Shown: positions 46,778 to 59,490, counted from the first letter of the stretch. The stretch is 64,000 bases of DNA from Mixophyes australis (GCA_036250195.1 JAVHZZ010000008.1:399501-463500), one strand, 5' to 3'. The notes: generated by a model not told the origin, from the sequence alone. Program-made: numbers and translations.

Positions 46778-47911
46778 GTATATAAGAGAATGTGTCAGGT
46801 GTCAGCATGGAGTCACACTGATGGTCCTACTCAGCCTCACTCAATGGGTTTCTTGCCTGAGGCAAATCCTGTGCTGCCCAATGTTCTCTTCATGATGCGG
46901 TTACACTACAGATATAAAGAGTGATAATAGATATGGCGTTAAATTAACTTTTTATAAATTCTAAAAAATATTTTAACTGAGCAGAATTCATTTTTAAGTT
47001 ACTGTTATAATAATACATTTTTAATCACTCTTTTACATACAAACATCCCCTCTTTCTAAACTGACCTCCCCCGCCCCCAATGTAGCGAATATCTTCCATT
47101 ATGTTCTATTTGAGAGTGATGGATTCGCCAGCCTGCGCGGTATCGCAGACGTAAAGAAATCATCCATATTGCTGCTATCAGGGCTCCGTGTCTGCCCCCC
47201 TCACAGTCTCAGCTGCCCAGGACATGAGCTGGTGTAACAGTCCTCACCATGATTGATGAGCAACTCGCTCCCAAGACCTTCTGCAGCAGCTGTGGGCTCT
47301 TACATCAATGCAATATTGCTGAACACAAGGCTTTCCGCTTGTGTCTTGGCATTGCATGTTTTCAAGGTTTACTCAATGGAGCAGAGGTGGATACATAGCA
47401 GACTGACCTGTCCTAGCGAGTGTCTCACACATACATGGAATGTGCTGGAGGAATGATTCGGCACCACTGGAATACTGGCAACTGGAGAATAAACCCACAG
47501 CACAACGTTTAAGAACATCCAGAGTGGCCGGTTGGCTATTAAGCCGTTGGTCTGCTTGTCATTTTTTATTGAGATCAGAGTTAAGAGTAAAACCATTTGG
47601 AAGGTGTAATTCAGTACCTTGGTGAACCCATGCCAATCTGCAGGGAGGGGGGGGGGGGTGCAAAGTTTACATGTGCGGACAGTTAGTGTTGGGAAAGAGA
47701 AACCTTCCCAAGGTGCCCAGTACCTTGTACTGCAGCTATTAAATGTTATCCTACATGTATATGGAATTACAGACAAGCTCCACATCTAGTAATGCAAGGA
47801 GTCCACTGTGTGACCATTAAATCCTGGCCCTGGCAGAGCTGTTACCGGAGATCTCAGGGTACAGCGATGACGGACAACAGCTGCCATGTACTGTGTGCAA
47901 ACAGCACTCAC
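46778..47911. other. Unannotated sequence
   Basis: No gene. The 138-codon minus frame at 47369-47785 has no recognisable domain. G-homopolymer at about 47647-47658. Confidence 0.4.
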
Positions 47912-48084
47912 GGGTCTATTTATTAAAGGGAGATAAGCCCTAAATCCTGTGTAAAGGATATTTTCTCTATTTACCAGAGCCCCCAGACAGTAAAGGCTAT
48001 CACAGCGGGCGGCCATCCATGAGGGTGAGGGTCTATATGCAGTGATATAAAATATATCAGGGGTACTCTTGATAAATAGACCCC
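47912..48084. mobile_element. ~173-bp MITE with GGGTCTATTTAT ends
   Basis: The left 'gggtctatttattaaag' is the inverse of the right 'ttgataaatagacccc'. The interior is non-coding. The 43571 element shares the terminus. Confidence 0.72.
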
Positions 48085-48692
48085 TAAACACGGCAGCGTT
48101 AATAAGACAGAGCACAGCGCAACCACCCACTCTATGCACATTCATAGGGATCTACCACCACAGAAAGGTGGGTCTGATCCCCAATAAGTTACGTGTCACT
48201 TCCCTGCTACCCCTGTGTCTCACTGGGGCAACTTCAACAAAGAATTATTACTGTACAGCAGGACACAGCACTCATTGTGTGACCAGAGGAGAGGAATAAA
48301 GCAATATCTTTGGGGAGACAAAAATAAACAGAATTATCACAAAGTGTTTACCCAGAGAAGACGCTCACTTTACATAATTAAATCTGCTGCATTGCTAATT
48401 AGAAGCTGTGTTAAACCTGCACTTTATAATGGGTACACTTCAGTTTACTATTCATCTATATGCATACGGTCTATATCTATATGTGTATATTTTTCCTGTG
48501 CCATCACAAAGAGATTTAATGACACATAACAAACCATCCATCATGTTGCCCCATGTCAACCCTCTAATACACAACAAGCTCTTTCTGATTAATGTTATTA
48601 TGGCGAATGACTGATTTGATTCTGTATAAGATGTAAAATGCTACTGACCCCAAAATTCAGGGAGAGGAAAAGCCCAGATATTAACCACTGCA
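48085..48692. other. Unannotated sequence
   Basis: No gene; the 104-codon frame at 48215-48529 has no recognisable domain. Confidence 0.4.
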
Positions 48693-49022
48693 TGGATGTG
48701 CTATAAATAGGGCACGCTGTATGGATGTACTGTAAATAGGCCTCTCTGCAAGAAAGTACTGTGAATAGGGCACTCTACACGGATGTACTGTGAATAGGGC
48801 ACGCTACACGGATGTACTGTGAATAGGGCACTCTACACGGATGTACTGTGAATAGGGCACTCTACACGGATGTACTGTGAATAGGGCACTCTACACGGAT
48901 GTACTGTGAATGAATAGGGCACTCTACACGGATGTACTGTAAATAGGGCACTCTACACGGATGTACTGTAAATAGGGCACTCTACACGGATGTACTGTAA
49001 ATAGGGCACTCTACACGGATGT
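48693..49022 (+). repeat. 29-bp minisatellite, ~11 copies
   Basis: 'atagggcactctacacggat' then 'gtactgtga' repeats. The first two units are diverged; one later unit (about 48908) carries a 4-bp duplication (gaatgaatag); the last three carry 'gtaaat' for 'gtgaat'. Confidence 0.95.
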
Positions 49023-52000
49023 AAGTACATATAGTAACAATATTACTAGCCTACATATGTTGAAGATACAGGCAATATTTTCACCCTATAGTGTAGATTA
49101 TAAATTGTTATGATGCAGTTATCTGGTCCCTGAAGAAGATTCCACAATGAGATAATGTGAATGATATTTACTGTAGCACCACCATATTACACAGCGCAGT
49201 ACAGAGTATGTAATCACTTCCTGTCTATGGGGGCACAGCCTAGATTCTCTAGCCCATGTTTGTCAGCAGTAAATTAACTTATCAGTATATTATTTTACTG
49301 AGGGAGGAAACCAACGCAACACACAGATAGTACTGCACTATAAACTTAGGGTTATTTTCTGATCTTTTATAAACTTCCTAAAAATCACGGTCAATGATGG
49401 CACGATGTCGGGCAAATATGGAAGTGTGTACGCACCCATTACCAGTAGTGTAGAGAGATATCTGTACAGTGTACAGAGTCATGATCTTCTCAGCCGATGT
49501 TTAGGAGATATGAAGATCACAGATTTGAAGGTAAATCACGTATGGGTGTACACATGGATCGGCATGGTCATCAGAATTTCAGTCTTTGGTGACATCATTA
49601 GAGACATTGCATGTGAAGTGAAGTAAGATTACATAGGTGTGTACCCAGCTTAAGTGCAGAGCTCTCAATATACGGATGAGATACAATATTCGTCAGGCCC
49701 GACTGTAAAAGAAACAAAGTTAGAGCTGCCAAAGCTTGGATAGAGCCGCAGCTGTGATAACATTTACGACAAACCTCTACTTTCATTATTTGTGTTCTGT
49801 ATTTAATTTATGATCTAATTGAAAGCTTTATATTCTGATATATATTACATGGATCTGTTCTTTATTATCTACTGATATTGTCTATATATAACATATGTTT
49901 TATGAAGATTTTTTTTATTTAAGATAAGAGAACGCAACAAAATGACCAGATCTGAAGGTGCAGACAAGTCAGTGTAGTAATATTACTACAGTACAGACAT
50001 GTATGGGATAAAATACTCTACATGGGTAAAACAACACAACATTGAAGGTATTGAGGCTGTCACAGCTAGATATAAAGCTATCATTTGTACCCACAACATG
50101 TTTACAGACGTCCTAAAACCAGTGAAATTAGCTGTATATCACATCATTACCGGGACAATCTCTACTTGGTTGGATTGTAACAAAGGAAATTTTAAAGATT
50201 TCTTAAGCGGTTGAAATGAACCTTTTCTGGGCTGTCAGAAACACCTGACTGCCGGGTGTAACGTGACTTTTTATTTACTTAATAAGCAGTTAACAAATAA
50301 GCCTGATGTAATTAATGCAGCCCCAGAACTGGTCCATTTAAAGCACATTAGTGCCATGGAGACCCGCATTACCGAGAAGATTGCATGCTGGGGGGTGCGA
50401 GCCACCGCTGAGTGTTTTTACCTAAATCTCTGCATGCCCACTTGGTCCCAGCAAGAGACCATTAACTTACAGAGGGGGATGAAAAGAAACCTCATCTGGG
50501 GTTTAGACGTTGTAAATCTGTCGGCCTGGACCAACAGGCGGCAGCCACAGCTGGGACAGGCGGCTGCTGCTTTAAATTAACCAGCTCACAGGCTGGCGAG
50601 TTCAGCGAGGATACATTATAGAAGATATGACATGAATGTCCATTCATTACAGCATTTTAGGTACATTTTCTATAACACCTCATTTGAGTTAGGCCCATTT
50701 GGCAAATTATAAAACACAACCACAGATTAGAGTTAGCTGAATGATCAACTGCTTCTGGAGTGACTTACAGCTGCTGCAGAACCTCCTATGTAAATCTGAC
50801 AATCGTCAATTAGAGTCACGTGACAAAAACCACTCTCCCAAACTGGTTGTTCTAAAGGGGCTGGGACCTCACAAATGTCCTTTCCTTAATTGTATATACT
50901 GTACATAGCTCTATGTTATCTCTCTGTGCAGACTGAGCAAATGCAGGAGCTGTGTCTGACACATATTTACCCGCTTGCTGTCATATATTTTGTCCCTTCT
51001 GGTCTCTAGGCAGTCCCTCCTGCCAGGCCATTATAACCCCACCCTAATGATGTCACACATATCCCTCTGCCAATATGCCATTCCCCAAGCTATGGTACTA
51101 CAGGCATTATGGGGAAGAGAAGGTAAACTATGGCAGCTCTACTGAATAAAAAGCAGTGTTACTACCACCAAGACAGAATCTAGGTAAAGTGCTAGAACAT
51201 GAATATTTTATTACATCACACATGAATATAGGGATAGCACCCCGGAGGAGGCAGTTTAGCAGTCAGGCTGTATTCACTGAGGGTATAGAAATGATTTACC
51301 CGCTGCAGGATTTTATCCTATTACTGATAGAAGCAGATGTGCTCACATAAGGAGAATCCTGCAATCCGACTGCCGGGACATTTAACTAATAACTACCCCG
51401 ATTCTGCCGGAAATAAAGGGTAGGTATTGGGAATAAGCGGCAAGAGAAGTAAAACAAAGGTTATGCTACAAATACACTATATCCACTATATCCACCCACC
51501 CTAAACCACCGTCAATCTTCCAGTTACTCTTCATTTCTGGAAATAGATGTCTGATAGGAGATAGAGGGGACCAGAAACATGGATAACAAACCCCAGCAGA
51601 TATATATCTATATATTGTCCACTGCACGTCAGAGAACTGAACAAGTCGGTCAGCTGGTCCATGAAATCAGAACTATTAATGTGTCTCACAAGGCTGACAA
51701 AGATCTCGTACTGTTTCATGTTGGGTCTCTAAGGAATAAATGTCGTTTAGTTAGAATAAGCCCCCTAATGAATTCTTCATTGAGTCTTGTTAGCCCATTA
51801 TGCCTCTAATTAACCCATTGTCAGGCTGCTCCGAGATCACCATGAGGCAGGCAGGCCACGTGTTTGGGCTTCACACTGAGATTTATCAATGGTCCCTTCG
51901 AGATGCTTTTGTATCAGTAAATGAGATTGATTGAGGAGGACGAGGGAGAGTCCCTGCGGACAATTCTCTGCCAGAGGAACTGTCCAAGTTTTTCCTCTGG

Positions 52001-52587
52001 CTAGAATTTCCCAAGGACAGAGCTTGCGCTGGATAATAAATATTCATACCTTCCAAGAAGATCATTGGGCTCATTAAGCTAATGAAGAAAGCAGGGAAAT
52101 ACAATTATTGACCTGCAGAGCTTTCATTGTGCATTCCCCTAATGTAACAGAACTGTAATGTAGATTCAATCATGTTCCCGCTGGCTGACATATTTATAGT
52201 ACAAACAGTGAAGTATCACGTCAAGTCCTAGATATAGGACAGTGAGAGCTGTCTCATTTATTATCCTTCCTGGACTCACAGCGCTCCACATAGCTGCAGG
52301 ATGTGCTATAAGTCTCCGTCATCTTCCAGGTAGGAGCTGCTCACAAATCTTCTGGGCGATGTCCAGACGGATCCATCTAACAAACTCTTATTTGTTTAGT
52401 AGAGAGGTTTCCATCAGCGTCCCAGACTGGAAAGGCTTCTTCACCAGATGCCCCGCGAGAGGGCTGCCCGCAGAGGGTTCTTAGGTGGCTTGTCGTCTGC
52501 TCCTAGTGTTTATTTATGGCATTGCTAACACAAAACAACCTACACACGTGCATTTGTAGCTCATTTATTACCCAATACACTAACAAA
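49023..52587. other. Longest repeat-poor stretch; candidate conserved non-coding
   Basis: No gene or known repeat family over about 3.5 kb, the longest such stretch here. A 105-codon plus frame (50263-50580) and shorter ones lack recognisable domains. 50255-50600 and 51640-52160 have composition typical of vertebrate developmental enhancers: mid GC, many ATTAAT/TAATTA/CTAATGA words, no low complexity. Whether either is conserved cannot be told here. Confidence 0.35.
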
Positions 52588-52595
52588 CTTGTAGC

Positions 52596-52780
52596 CAGGG
52601 GCAAGCTGGACCGGGGGGCAGCAGGCACCCGGGCCGCTCAGTCTAACGGCTGTTCGGGCCGGCCGCCTCCACCCCCCTTCCCCCGTGGATGAAATAATTT
52701 CTCAATATTATATATCATATTGACGTGTAATTGCCGGTAATAATCACGTGATGCGGCCGAAACCTGCCAGCCCGCACCTG
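52596..52780 (+). mobile_element. GC-rich hAT MITE, copy 2
   Basis: Termini CAGGGGCAAGCTGG and the inverse CCAGCCCGCACCTG. Exact 8-bp duplication CTTGTAGC at 52588-52595 and 52781-52788. 185 bp. Confidence 0.95.
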
Positions 52781-52839
52781 CTTGTAGCACATCCCTTCTT
52801 GTCTCTAGGAGGGCATTAGGTGCGATGAGATGGTATGTT

Positions 52840-53177
52840 CATCATCATCATCATTTATTTATATAGCGCCGCTGATTCCGCTGCGCTGTACAGAGAACTC
52901 ATTCACATCAGTCCCTGCCCCATTGGAACTTACAGTCTAAATTTCCTAACATAAACACACAGACAGACAGAGAGAGACTAGGGTCAATTTTTGATAGCAG
53001 CCAATTAACCTACTAGTATATTTTTGGAGTGTGGGAGGAAACCGGAGCACCCGAAGGAAACCCACGCAAACACGGGGAAAACATACAAAACTCCACACAG
53101 ATAAAGCCATGGTCGGGAATTGAACTCATGACGCCAGCGCTGTGAGGCAGAAGTGCTAACCACTAGGCCACTGTGCT
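52840..53177 (-). mobile_element. tRNA-derived SINE, V-SINE-like (copy 3)
   Basis: Minus-strand head with A-box-like 'tggcctagtgg' and B-box-like 'gagttcaattcccg' (one base from consensus). A central block containing 'gggtttccttcgggtgctcc' follows, then the LINE-like tail 'gcgctatataaataaatgat'. It lies between two copies of the GC-rich hAT MITE. Confidence 0.9.
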
Positions 53178-53198
53178 CCTGGTGTAGGGACGGATTTC

Positions 53199-53420
53199 CA
53201 GGAGCGGGCTGGACCGGGGGGCAGGGGTGCAGCAGGCCCCCGGGCCGCTCAGTCTAACGGCTGTTCGGGCGGGCCGGCCGACCGTCCATCCCCCTCCCCC
53301 CCCCCCCCCCGTGGATGCAGTAATTGCTGCGGCTGCATCACTTGTCATAATGACGCGCCCGTGACACGTGATGCGGCCGCCTGTGCGCCCCCCGGGCTGA
53401 AGCCTGCCAGCCCGCGCCTG
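53199..53420 (+). mobile_element. GC-rich hAT MITE, copy 3
   Basis: Termini CAGGAGCGGGCTGG and the inverse CCAGCCCGCGCCTG. Flanking 8-mers CGGATTTC (53191-53198) and CTGATTTC (53421-53428) match at 7 of 8. It is 222 bp, longer than the others because of a C-homopolymer and an extra GC-rich stretch near the right end. The minus frame over 53163-53348 is a shadow. Confidence 0.92.
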
Positions 53421-53428
53421 CTGATTTC

Positions 53429-53887
53429 ACCTTGTATAAGGAGAGGAACCTTCAGATTCATCAAAATGTACATTAAGAATCTCATCTACTCCAGCTAGAA
53501 CATAATATAGTAATGTTACTAAACAAAGATTCTCTATCACTATGTACACAGGGCCGATGCAATGTTTTTCGACACCCTAAGCAAATGATGAACATACCGC
53601 GCCCCCCCCACCCCCAATACCCACACTTGACTTTTGTAGAACACAACCACACCTTCAACATCATTAACCCTCTTATAATCATTAATTCCCTCATCACCAT
53701 AATTAATTTACACCACTATTAAATAATCCCATTTATATCATTATCCCTCAGCCTCATTAAAAGCACCCCATTAATCCCCTCACCGTAATTAACTCCCTCA
53801 CTATACATAGACCCCCTCATCAACTTCCCACCAAGAACATTAAATCCCCCCTTACCTGTTGCTGCTCTGTCCTCCATGTAATAGTCA
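53429..53887. other. Unannotated sequence, C-rich patches
   Basis: 'ccctcatcac'-type words repeat loosely (53650-53830), perhaps an old decayed tandem repeat. No gene. Confidence 0.4.
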
Positions 53888-54180
53888 AAGGGGGTCTGGT
53901 CACATGTCGGTCTGGTCACATGGGGGTCTGGTCACATGTCAGTCTGGTCACATGGGGGTCTGGTCACATGTCAGTCTGGTCACATGGGGGTCTGGTCACA
54001 TGTCAGTCTGGTCACATGGGGGTCTGGTCACATGTCAGTCTGGTCACATGGGGGCTGGTGACATGTCAGTCTGGTCACATGGGGGTCTGGTCACATGTCA
54101 GTCTGCTCACATGGGGGCTGGTCACATGTCAGTCTGGTCACATGGGGGTCTGGTCATATGTCAGTCTGGTCACATGTCAG
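53888..54180 (+). repeat. 32-bp minisatellite built of 16-bp halves
   Basis: Units alternate 'gtctggtcacatgggg' and 'gtctggtcacatgtca', giving a 32-bp period, about 9 copies. It keeps all frames open, so the 'SHVSLVTWGSG'-type frames (53859-54272, 53920-54294) are artefacts. Confidence 0.95.
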
Positions 54181-54771
54181 TTTCTCTCCCACAGTGTGTG
54201 CTTTCCCATGTGTGCTTTCTCTCCCACAGTGCTCCCTCAGGCCGGAGGTTGTACAGCAGCCTGTCAGTGTGAACAGTCACCTGGGGACAGGTAGGGGCTG
54301 TGTGCTCTGTGCCATCTGCTCTCCGCACGCTCCTTCGCTCATGAGCCGGGTCTGTATGTACATAATGCTTAGAGAGAACCCAACATCTCATTCAGGAGTC
54401 TTTCATTTATTTACATTAAAATATGTTTGGTCTCTGATTACATAAAATATGCCCTGCACATAGTTATATAATGAAGGCAATATATATATCTATATATAAT
54501 GTAAGTGACTGGAATGTGCAACTGTTACAATAAATGCAGTAAGAGAAGAAGTGGCGGTATGATATACCACTGTGTACCAGCCCACTTTCACCCCTGTATA
54601 CACCATTAGTTTCTACATACAAGGCTGCCGTCATGACTTTCCATTAAAGGAACCCTATGCATGAAATTAAACATTCTGTGTGACCCCTGTGTAATACTGC
54701 TGATTTAACTGAGTAGCACAAAAAGTTTTCCAGCTACTTCAAACTGCTGATATCAGCCAGATCACTTAGTG
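54181..54771. other. Unannotated sequence
   Basis: Nothing recognised; short TA-rich patch at about 54480-54500. Confidence 0.4.
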
Positions 54772-57700
54772 CTGGGACTGTCTGTACTACATGTGTCCTG
54801 AGAGTGAGGGGACTGTCTGTACTACATGTGTCCTGAGAGTGAGGGGACTGTCTGTACTACATGTGTCCTGAGAGTGAGGGGACACCGGGACTGTCTGTAT
54901 TACATGTGTCCTGAGAGTGAGGGGACATCAAGATTGTCTGTATTACATGTGTCCTGAGAGTGAGGGGACACCAGGACTGTCTGTATTACATGTGTGATGA
55001 GAGTGAGGGGACATCGGGACTGTCTGTACTACATGTGTCCTGAGAGTGAGGGGACATCGGGACTGTCTGTATTACATGTGTCCTGAGAGTGAGGGGACAT
55101 GGGACTGTCTGTACTACATGTGTCCTGAGAGTGAGGGGACACCGGGACTGTCTGTATTACATGTGTCCTGAGAGTGAGGGGACATCGGGACTGTCTGTAC
55201 TACATGTGTCCTGAGAGTGAGGGGACATCGGGACTGTCTGTATTACATGTGTCCTGAGAGTGAGGGGACATGGGACTGTCTGTACTACATGTGTCCTGAG
55301 AGTGAGGGGACACCGGGACTGTCTGTATTACATGTATCCTGAGAGTGAGGGGACATCAAGATTGTCTGTATTACATGTGTCCTGAGAGTGAGGGGACATC
55401 GGGACTGTCTGTACTACATGTGTCCTGAGAGAGAGGAGACATCAAGATTGTCTGTATTACATGTGTCCTGAGAGTGAGGGGACATCAAGATTGTCTGTAC
55501 TACATGTGTCCTGAGAGTGAGGGGACATCAAGATTATCTGTATTACATGTGTCCTGAGAGTGAGGTGACATCGGGACTGTCTGTACTACATGTGTCCTGA
55601 GAGTGAGGGGACATCAAGATTATCTGTATTACATGTGTCCTGAAAGTGAGGGGACATCGGGACTGTCTGTACTACATGTGTCCTGAGAGTGAGGGGACAT
55701 CAAGATTGTCTGTATTACATGTGTCCTGAGAGTGAGGGGACATCAAGATTGTCTGTATTACATGTGTCCTGAGAGTGAGGGGACATCGGGACTGTCTGTA
55801 TTACATGTGTCCTGAGAGTGAGGGGACATCAAGATTATCTGTATTACATGTGTCCTGAGAGTGAGGGGAAATCGGGACTGTCTGTACTACATGTGTCCTG
55901 AGAGTGAGGGGACATCAAGATTGTCTGCATTACATGTGTCCTGAGAGTGAGGGGACATCAAGATTGTCTGTATTACATATGTCCTGAGAGTGAGGGGACA
56001 CCGGGACTGTCTGTATTCCATGTGTCCTGAGAGTGAGGGGACATCGGGACTGTCTGTATTACATGTCTCCTGAGAGTGAGGAGACATCAAGATTGTCTGC
56101 ATTACATGTGTCCTGAGGGGGAGGGGACATTGGGACTGTCTGTATTACATATGTCCTGAGAGTGAGGGGACACCGGGACTGTCTGTATTACATGTCTCCT
56201 GAGAGAGAGGGGACATTGGGACTGTCTGTATTACATGTGTCCTGAGAGTGAGGGGACATCGGGACTGTCTGTATTACATGTTTCCTGAGAGTGAGGGGAC
56301 ATCGGGACTGTCTGTATTACATATGTCCTGAGAGTGAGGGGACACCGGGACTGTCTGTATTACATGTCTCCTGAGAGTGAGGAGACATCAAGATTGTCTG
56401 CATTACATGTGTCCTGAGGGGGAGGGGACATTGGGACTGTCTGTATTACATATGTCCTGAGAGTGAGGGGACACCGGGACTGTCTGTATTACATGTCTCC
56501 TGAGAGTGAGGAGACATCAAGATTGTCTGCATTACATGTGTCCTGAGAGTGAGGGGACATTGGGACTGTCTGTATTACATATGTCCTGAGAGTGAGGGGA
56601 CACTGGGACTGTCTGTATTACATGTCTCCTGAGAGTGAGGAGACATCAAGATTGTCTGCATTACATGTGTCCTGAGAGAGAGGAGACATTGGGACTGTCT
56701 GTATTACATATGTCCTGAGAGTGAGGGGACACCGGGACTGTCTGTATTACATGTCTCCTGAGAGTGAGGGGACATCGGGACTGTCTGTATTACATATGTC
56801 CTGAGAGTGAGGGGACACCGGGACTGTCTGTATTACATGTCTCCTGAGAGTGAGGAGACATCAAGATTGTCTCTATTACATGTGTCCTGAGAGTGAGGGG
56901 ACATCGGGACTGTCTGTATTACATGTGTCCTGAGAGTGAGGGGACACCGGGACTGTCTGTATTACATGTCTCCTGAGAGTGAGGAGACATCAAGATTGTC
57001 TGCATTACATGTGTCCTGAGAGTGAGGGGACATTGGGACTGTCTGTATTACATATGTCCTGAGAGTGAGGGGACACTGGGACTGTCTGTATTACATGTCT
57101 CCAGAGAGTGAGGAGACATCAAGATTGTCTGCATTACATGTGTCCTGAGAGAGAGGAGACATTGGGACTGTCTGTATTACATATGTCCTGAGAGTGAGGG
57201 GACACCGGGACTGTCTGTATTACATGTCTCCTGAGAGTGAGGGGACATCGGGACTGTCTGTATTACATATGTCCTGAGAGTGAGGGGACACCGGGACTGT
57301 CTGTATTACATGTCTCCTGAGAGTGAGGAGACATCAAGATTGTCTCTATTACATGTGTCCTGAGAGTGAGGGGACATCGGGACTGTCTGTATTACATGTG
57401 TCCTGAGAGTGAGGGGACATCGGGACTGTCTGCATTACGCGTGTCCTGAGAGTGAGGGGACATCGGGACTGTCTGTATTACATGTGTCCTGAGAGTGAGG
57501 GACATCAAGACTTTCTGTACTACATGTGTCCTGACGGTGAGGGGACACCGGGCCTGTCTGTATTACATGTGTCCTGAGAGTGAGGGGACATTGGGACTGT
57601 CTGTATTACATGTGCCTTGAGAGTGAGGGGACACTGGGACTGTCTGTATTACACGTGTCCTGAGATTGAGGGACATCGGGACTGTCTGTATTACATGTGT

Positions 57701-59140
57701 CCTGAGAGTGAGGGGACACCGGGACTTTCTGTATTACATGTGTCCTGACAGTGAGGGGACATCGGGACTGTCTGCATTACATGTGTCCTGAGAGTGAGGG
57801 GACACAGGGCCCTCTTAAGAACCTCTTGGGCCCCCGGGCACAGCAGTGCACCGGGGCCCTTATATATACAAAAATACAAAAATAATGATTATTTATATGG
57901 GCCCTGCAGCCCAGGGGGGCCCTCTGGAGGCAGGAAAAAAAAGAAAACCCTGAAAAAAAAGAAGAAAATACTTACCGTGCTGTCAGCTGGCGATCCGGCT
58001 CCCTCCCTGGTCTCCTCCTCCGTCGCGCTCCGCAATGGATGTCGGGCGGGCGTGATGACGTCATCACGCCCGGCATGCACTGCCAGCACGACGGAGGAGG
58101 AGACCAGGGAGGGAGCCGGATCGCCAGCTGACAGCATGGTAAGTATTTTCTTCTTTTTTTTCCTGCCTCTGGAGGGCCCCCCTGGGCTGCAGGGCCCCCG
58201 GGCACCTGCCCAGCGTGCCCAATGGGAAAGACGGCCCTGAGGGGACATCAGGACTGTCTGTACAACATGTGTCCTGAGAGTGAGGGGACATCGGGACTGT
58301 CTGCATTACATGTGTCCTGAGAGTGAGGGGACATCGGGACTGTCTGTATTACATGTTTCCTGAGAGTGAGGGGACATCGGGACTGTCTGTATTACATGTT
58401 TCCTGAGAGTGAGGGGACATCGGGACTGTCTGTATTACATGTGTCCTGAGAGTGAGGGTGCATCGGGACTGTCTGTATTGCATGTGTCCTGAGAGTAAAG
58501 GGACAACGGGACTGTCTGTATTACACGTGTCCTGAGAGTGAGGGGACATCGAGACTGTCTGTTCTACATATGTCCTGAGAGTGAGGGGACACAAGGACTG
58601 TCTGTATTACATGTGTCCTGAGAGTGAGGGGACATCAGAACTGTCTGTATTACATGTGTCGTGACAGTGAGGGGACATCGGGACTGTCTGTATTACATGT
58701 GTCCTGAGAGTGAGAAGACATCGGGACTGTCTACATTACATGTGTCCTGAGAGTGAGGGGACATCGGGACTGTCTGTATTACATGTCTCCTGAGAGTGAG
58801 GGGACATCGGGACTGTCTGTATTACACGTGTCCTGAGAGTGAGGCGACATTGAGACTGTCTATACTACATGTCTCCTGAGAGTGAGGGGACATCGGGACT
58901 GTCTGCACTACATGTGTCCTGAGAGTGAGGAGACATCGAGACTGTCTGTATTACATGTGTCATGAGAGTGAGGGGACATCAGGACTGTCTGTATTACATG
59001 TGCCTTGAGAGTGAGGCGACACCAGTATTGTCTGTATTACATGTTTCCTGAGGGTGAGGGGACATCCGGACTGTCTGTACTATATGTGTCCTTAGAGTGA
59101 GAGCACATCAAGTTTATCTGTATTACTTGTGTTTTGAAAG
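54772..59140 (+). repeat. 43-bp minisatellite array, ~90 copies, interrupted
   Basis: The unit is 'gactgtctgtattacatgtg', 'tcctgagagtgaggggacat', 'cgg'. The first units are shorter (~35 bp). A 473-bp (11-unit) block starting near 56521 is repeated starting near 56994, including the private variant 'ttgtctctatt' at about 56868 and 57341. The array is split by a hAT-type MITE at 57805-58239, and the right-hand part is more diverged. It has the same period as the 3.5-kb array but an unrelated sequence. Confidence 0.97.
57805..58239. mobile_element. 435-bp palindromic hAT MITE inside the array
   Basis: Ends CAGGGCCCTCTT and the inverse AAGACGGCCCTG. The exact 8-bp duplication AGGGGACA (57797-57804, 58240-58247) is itself part of the array unit. 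62-bp inner arms (57964-58025 and 58089-58150) are inverted copies with one mismatch. Frames of 119-148 codons across it on both strands are palindrome shadows. Confidence 0.95.
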
Positions 59141-59382
59141 TGTGGGATTTTAAAACCTTTATATGCCTTTCTCATTTTTTATATCTGTTTTGGAATGCCC
59201 TAAAATTTTGAATGGCTGATATTGATAATACTTTTGCAGTTCATTCATAACATAGATCGTATGTAGTAGTTTCAGTATAGAATATTTAGCGCATTATAAT
59301 TACCAACCTAGCATTTTTTACAAGGGCCTTATTCCAATAAGCTGCCCTGCGGCCCCAACAGTGGTGCTGCACTGAATTACAT
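59141..59382. other. Unannotated spacer
   Basis: Nothing recognised. Confidence 0.4.
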
Positions 59383-59490
59383 AACATAGTCTTTGTGGCA
59401 ATGCATGAATATAACACAATCTATGTGGCAATGCAGGAATATAACTCAGTATTTGTGGCAATGCAGGAACATAACACAGTCTTTGTGGAT
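59383..59490 (+). repeat. 30-bp minisatellite, ~3.6 copies
   Basis: 'aacacagtctttgtggcaat' then 'gcaggaatat' repeats with small changes. Confidence 0.88.

Noticed and set aside
53859..54294. Overlapping 116-137 codon frames with GLVTCQSGHMG repeats
   Set aside because: Translation of the 32-bp minisatellite in several frames.
57794..58306. Frames of 77-148 codons on both strands
   Set aside because: Palindromic MITE, so both strands read alike; no domain.
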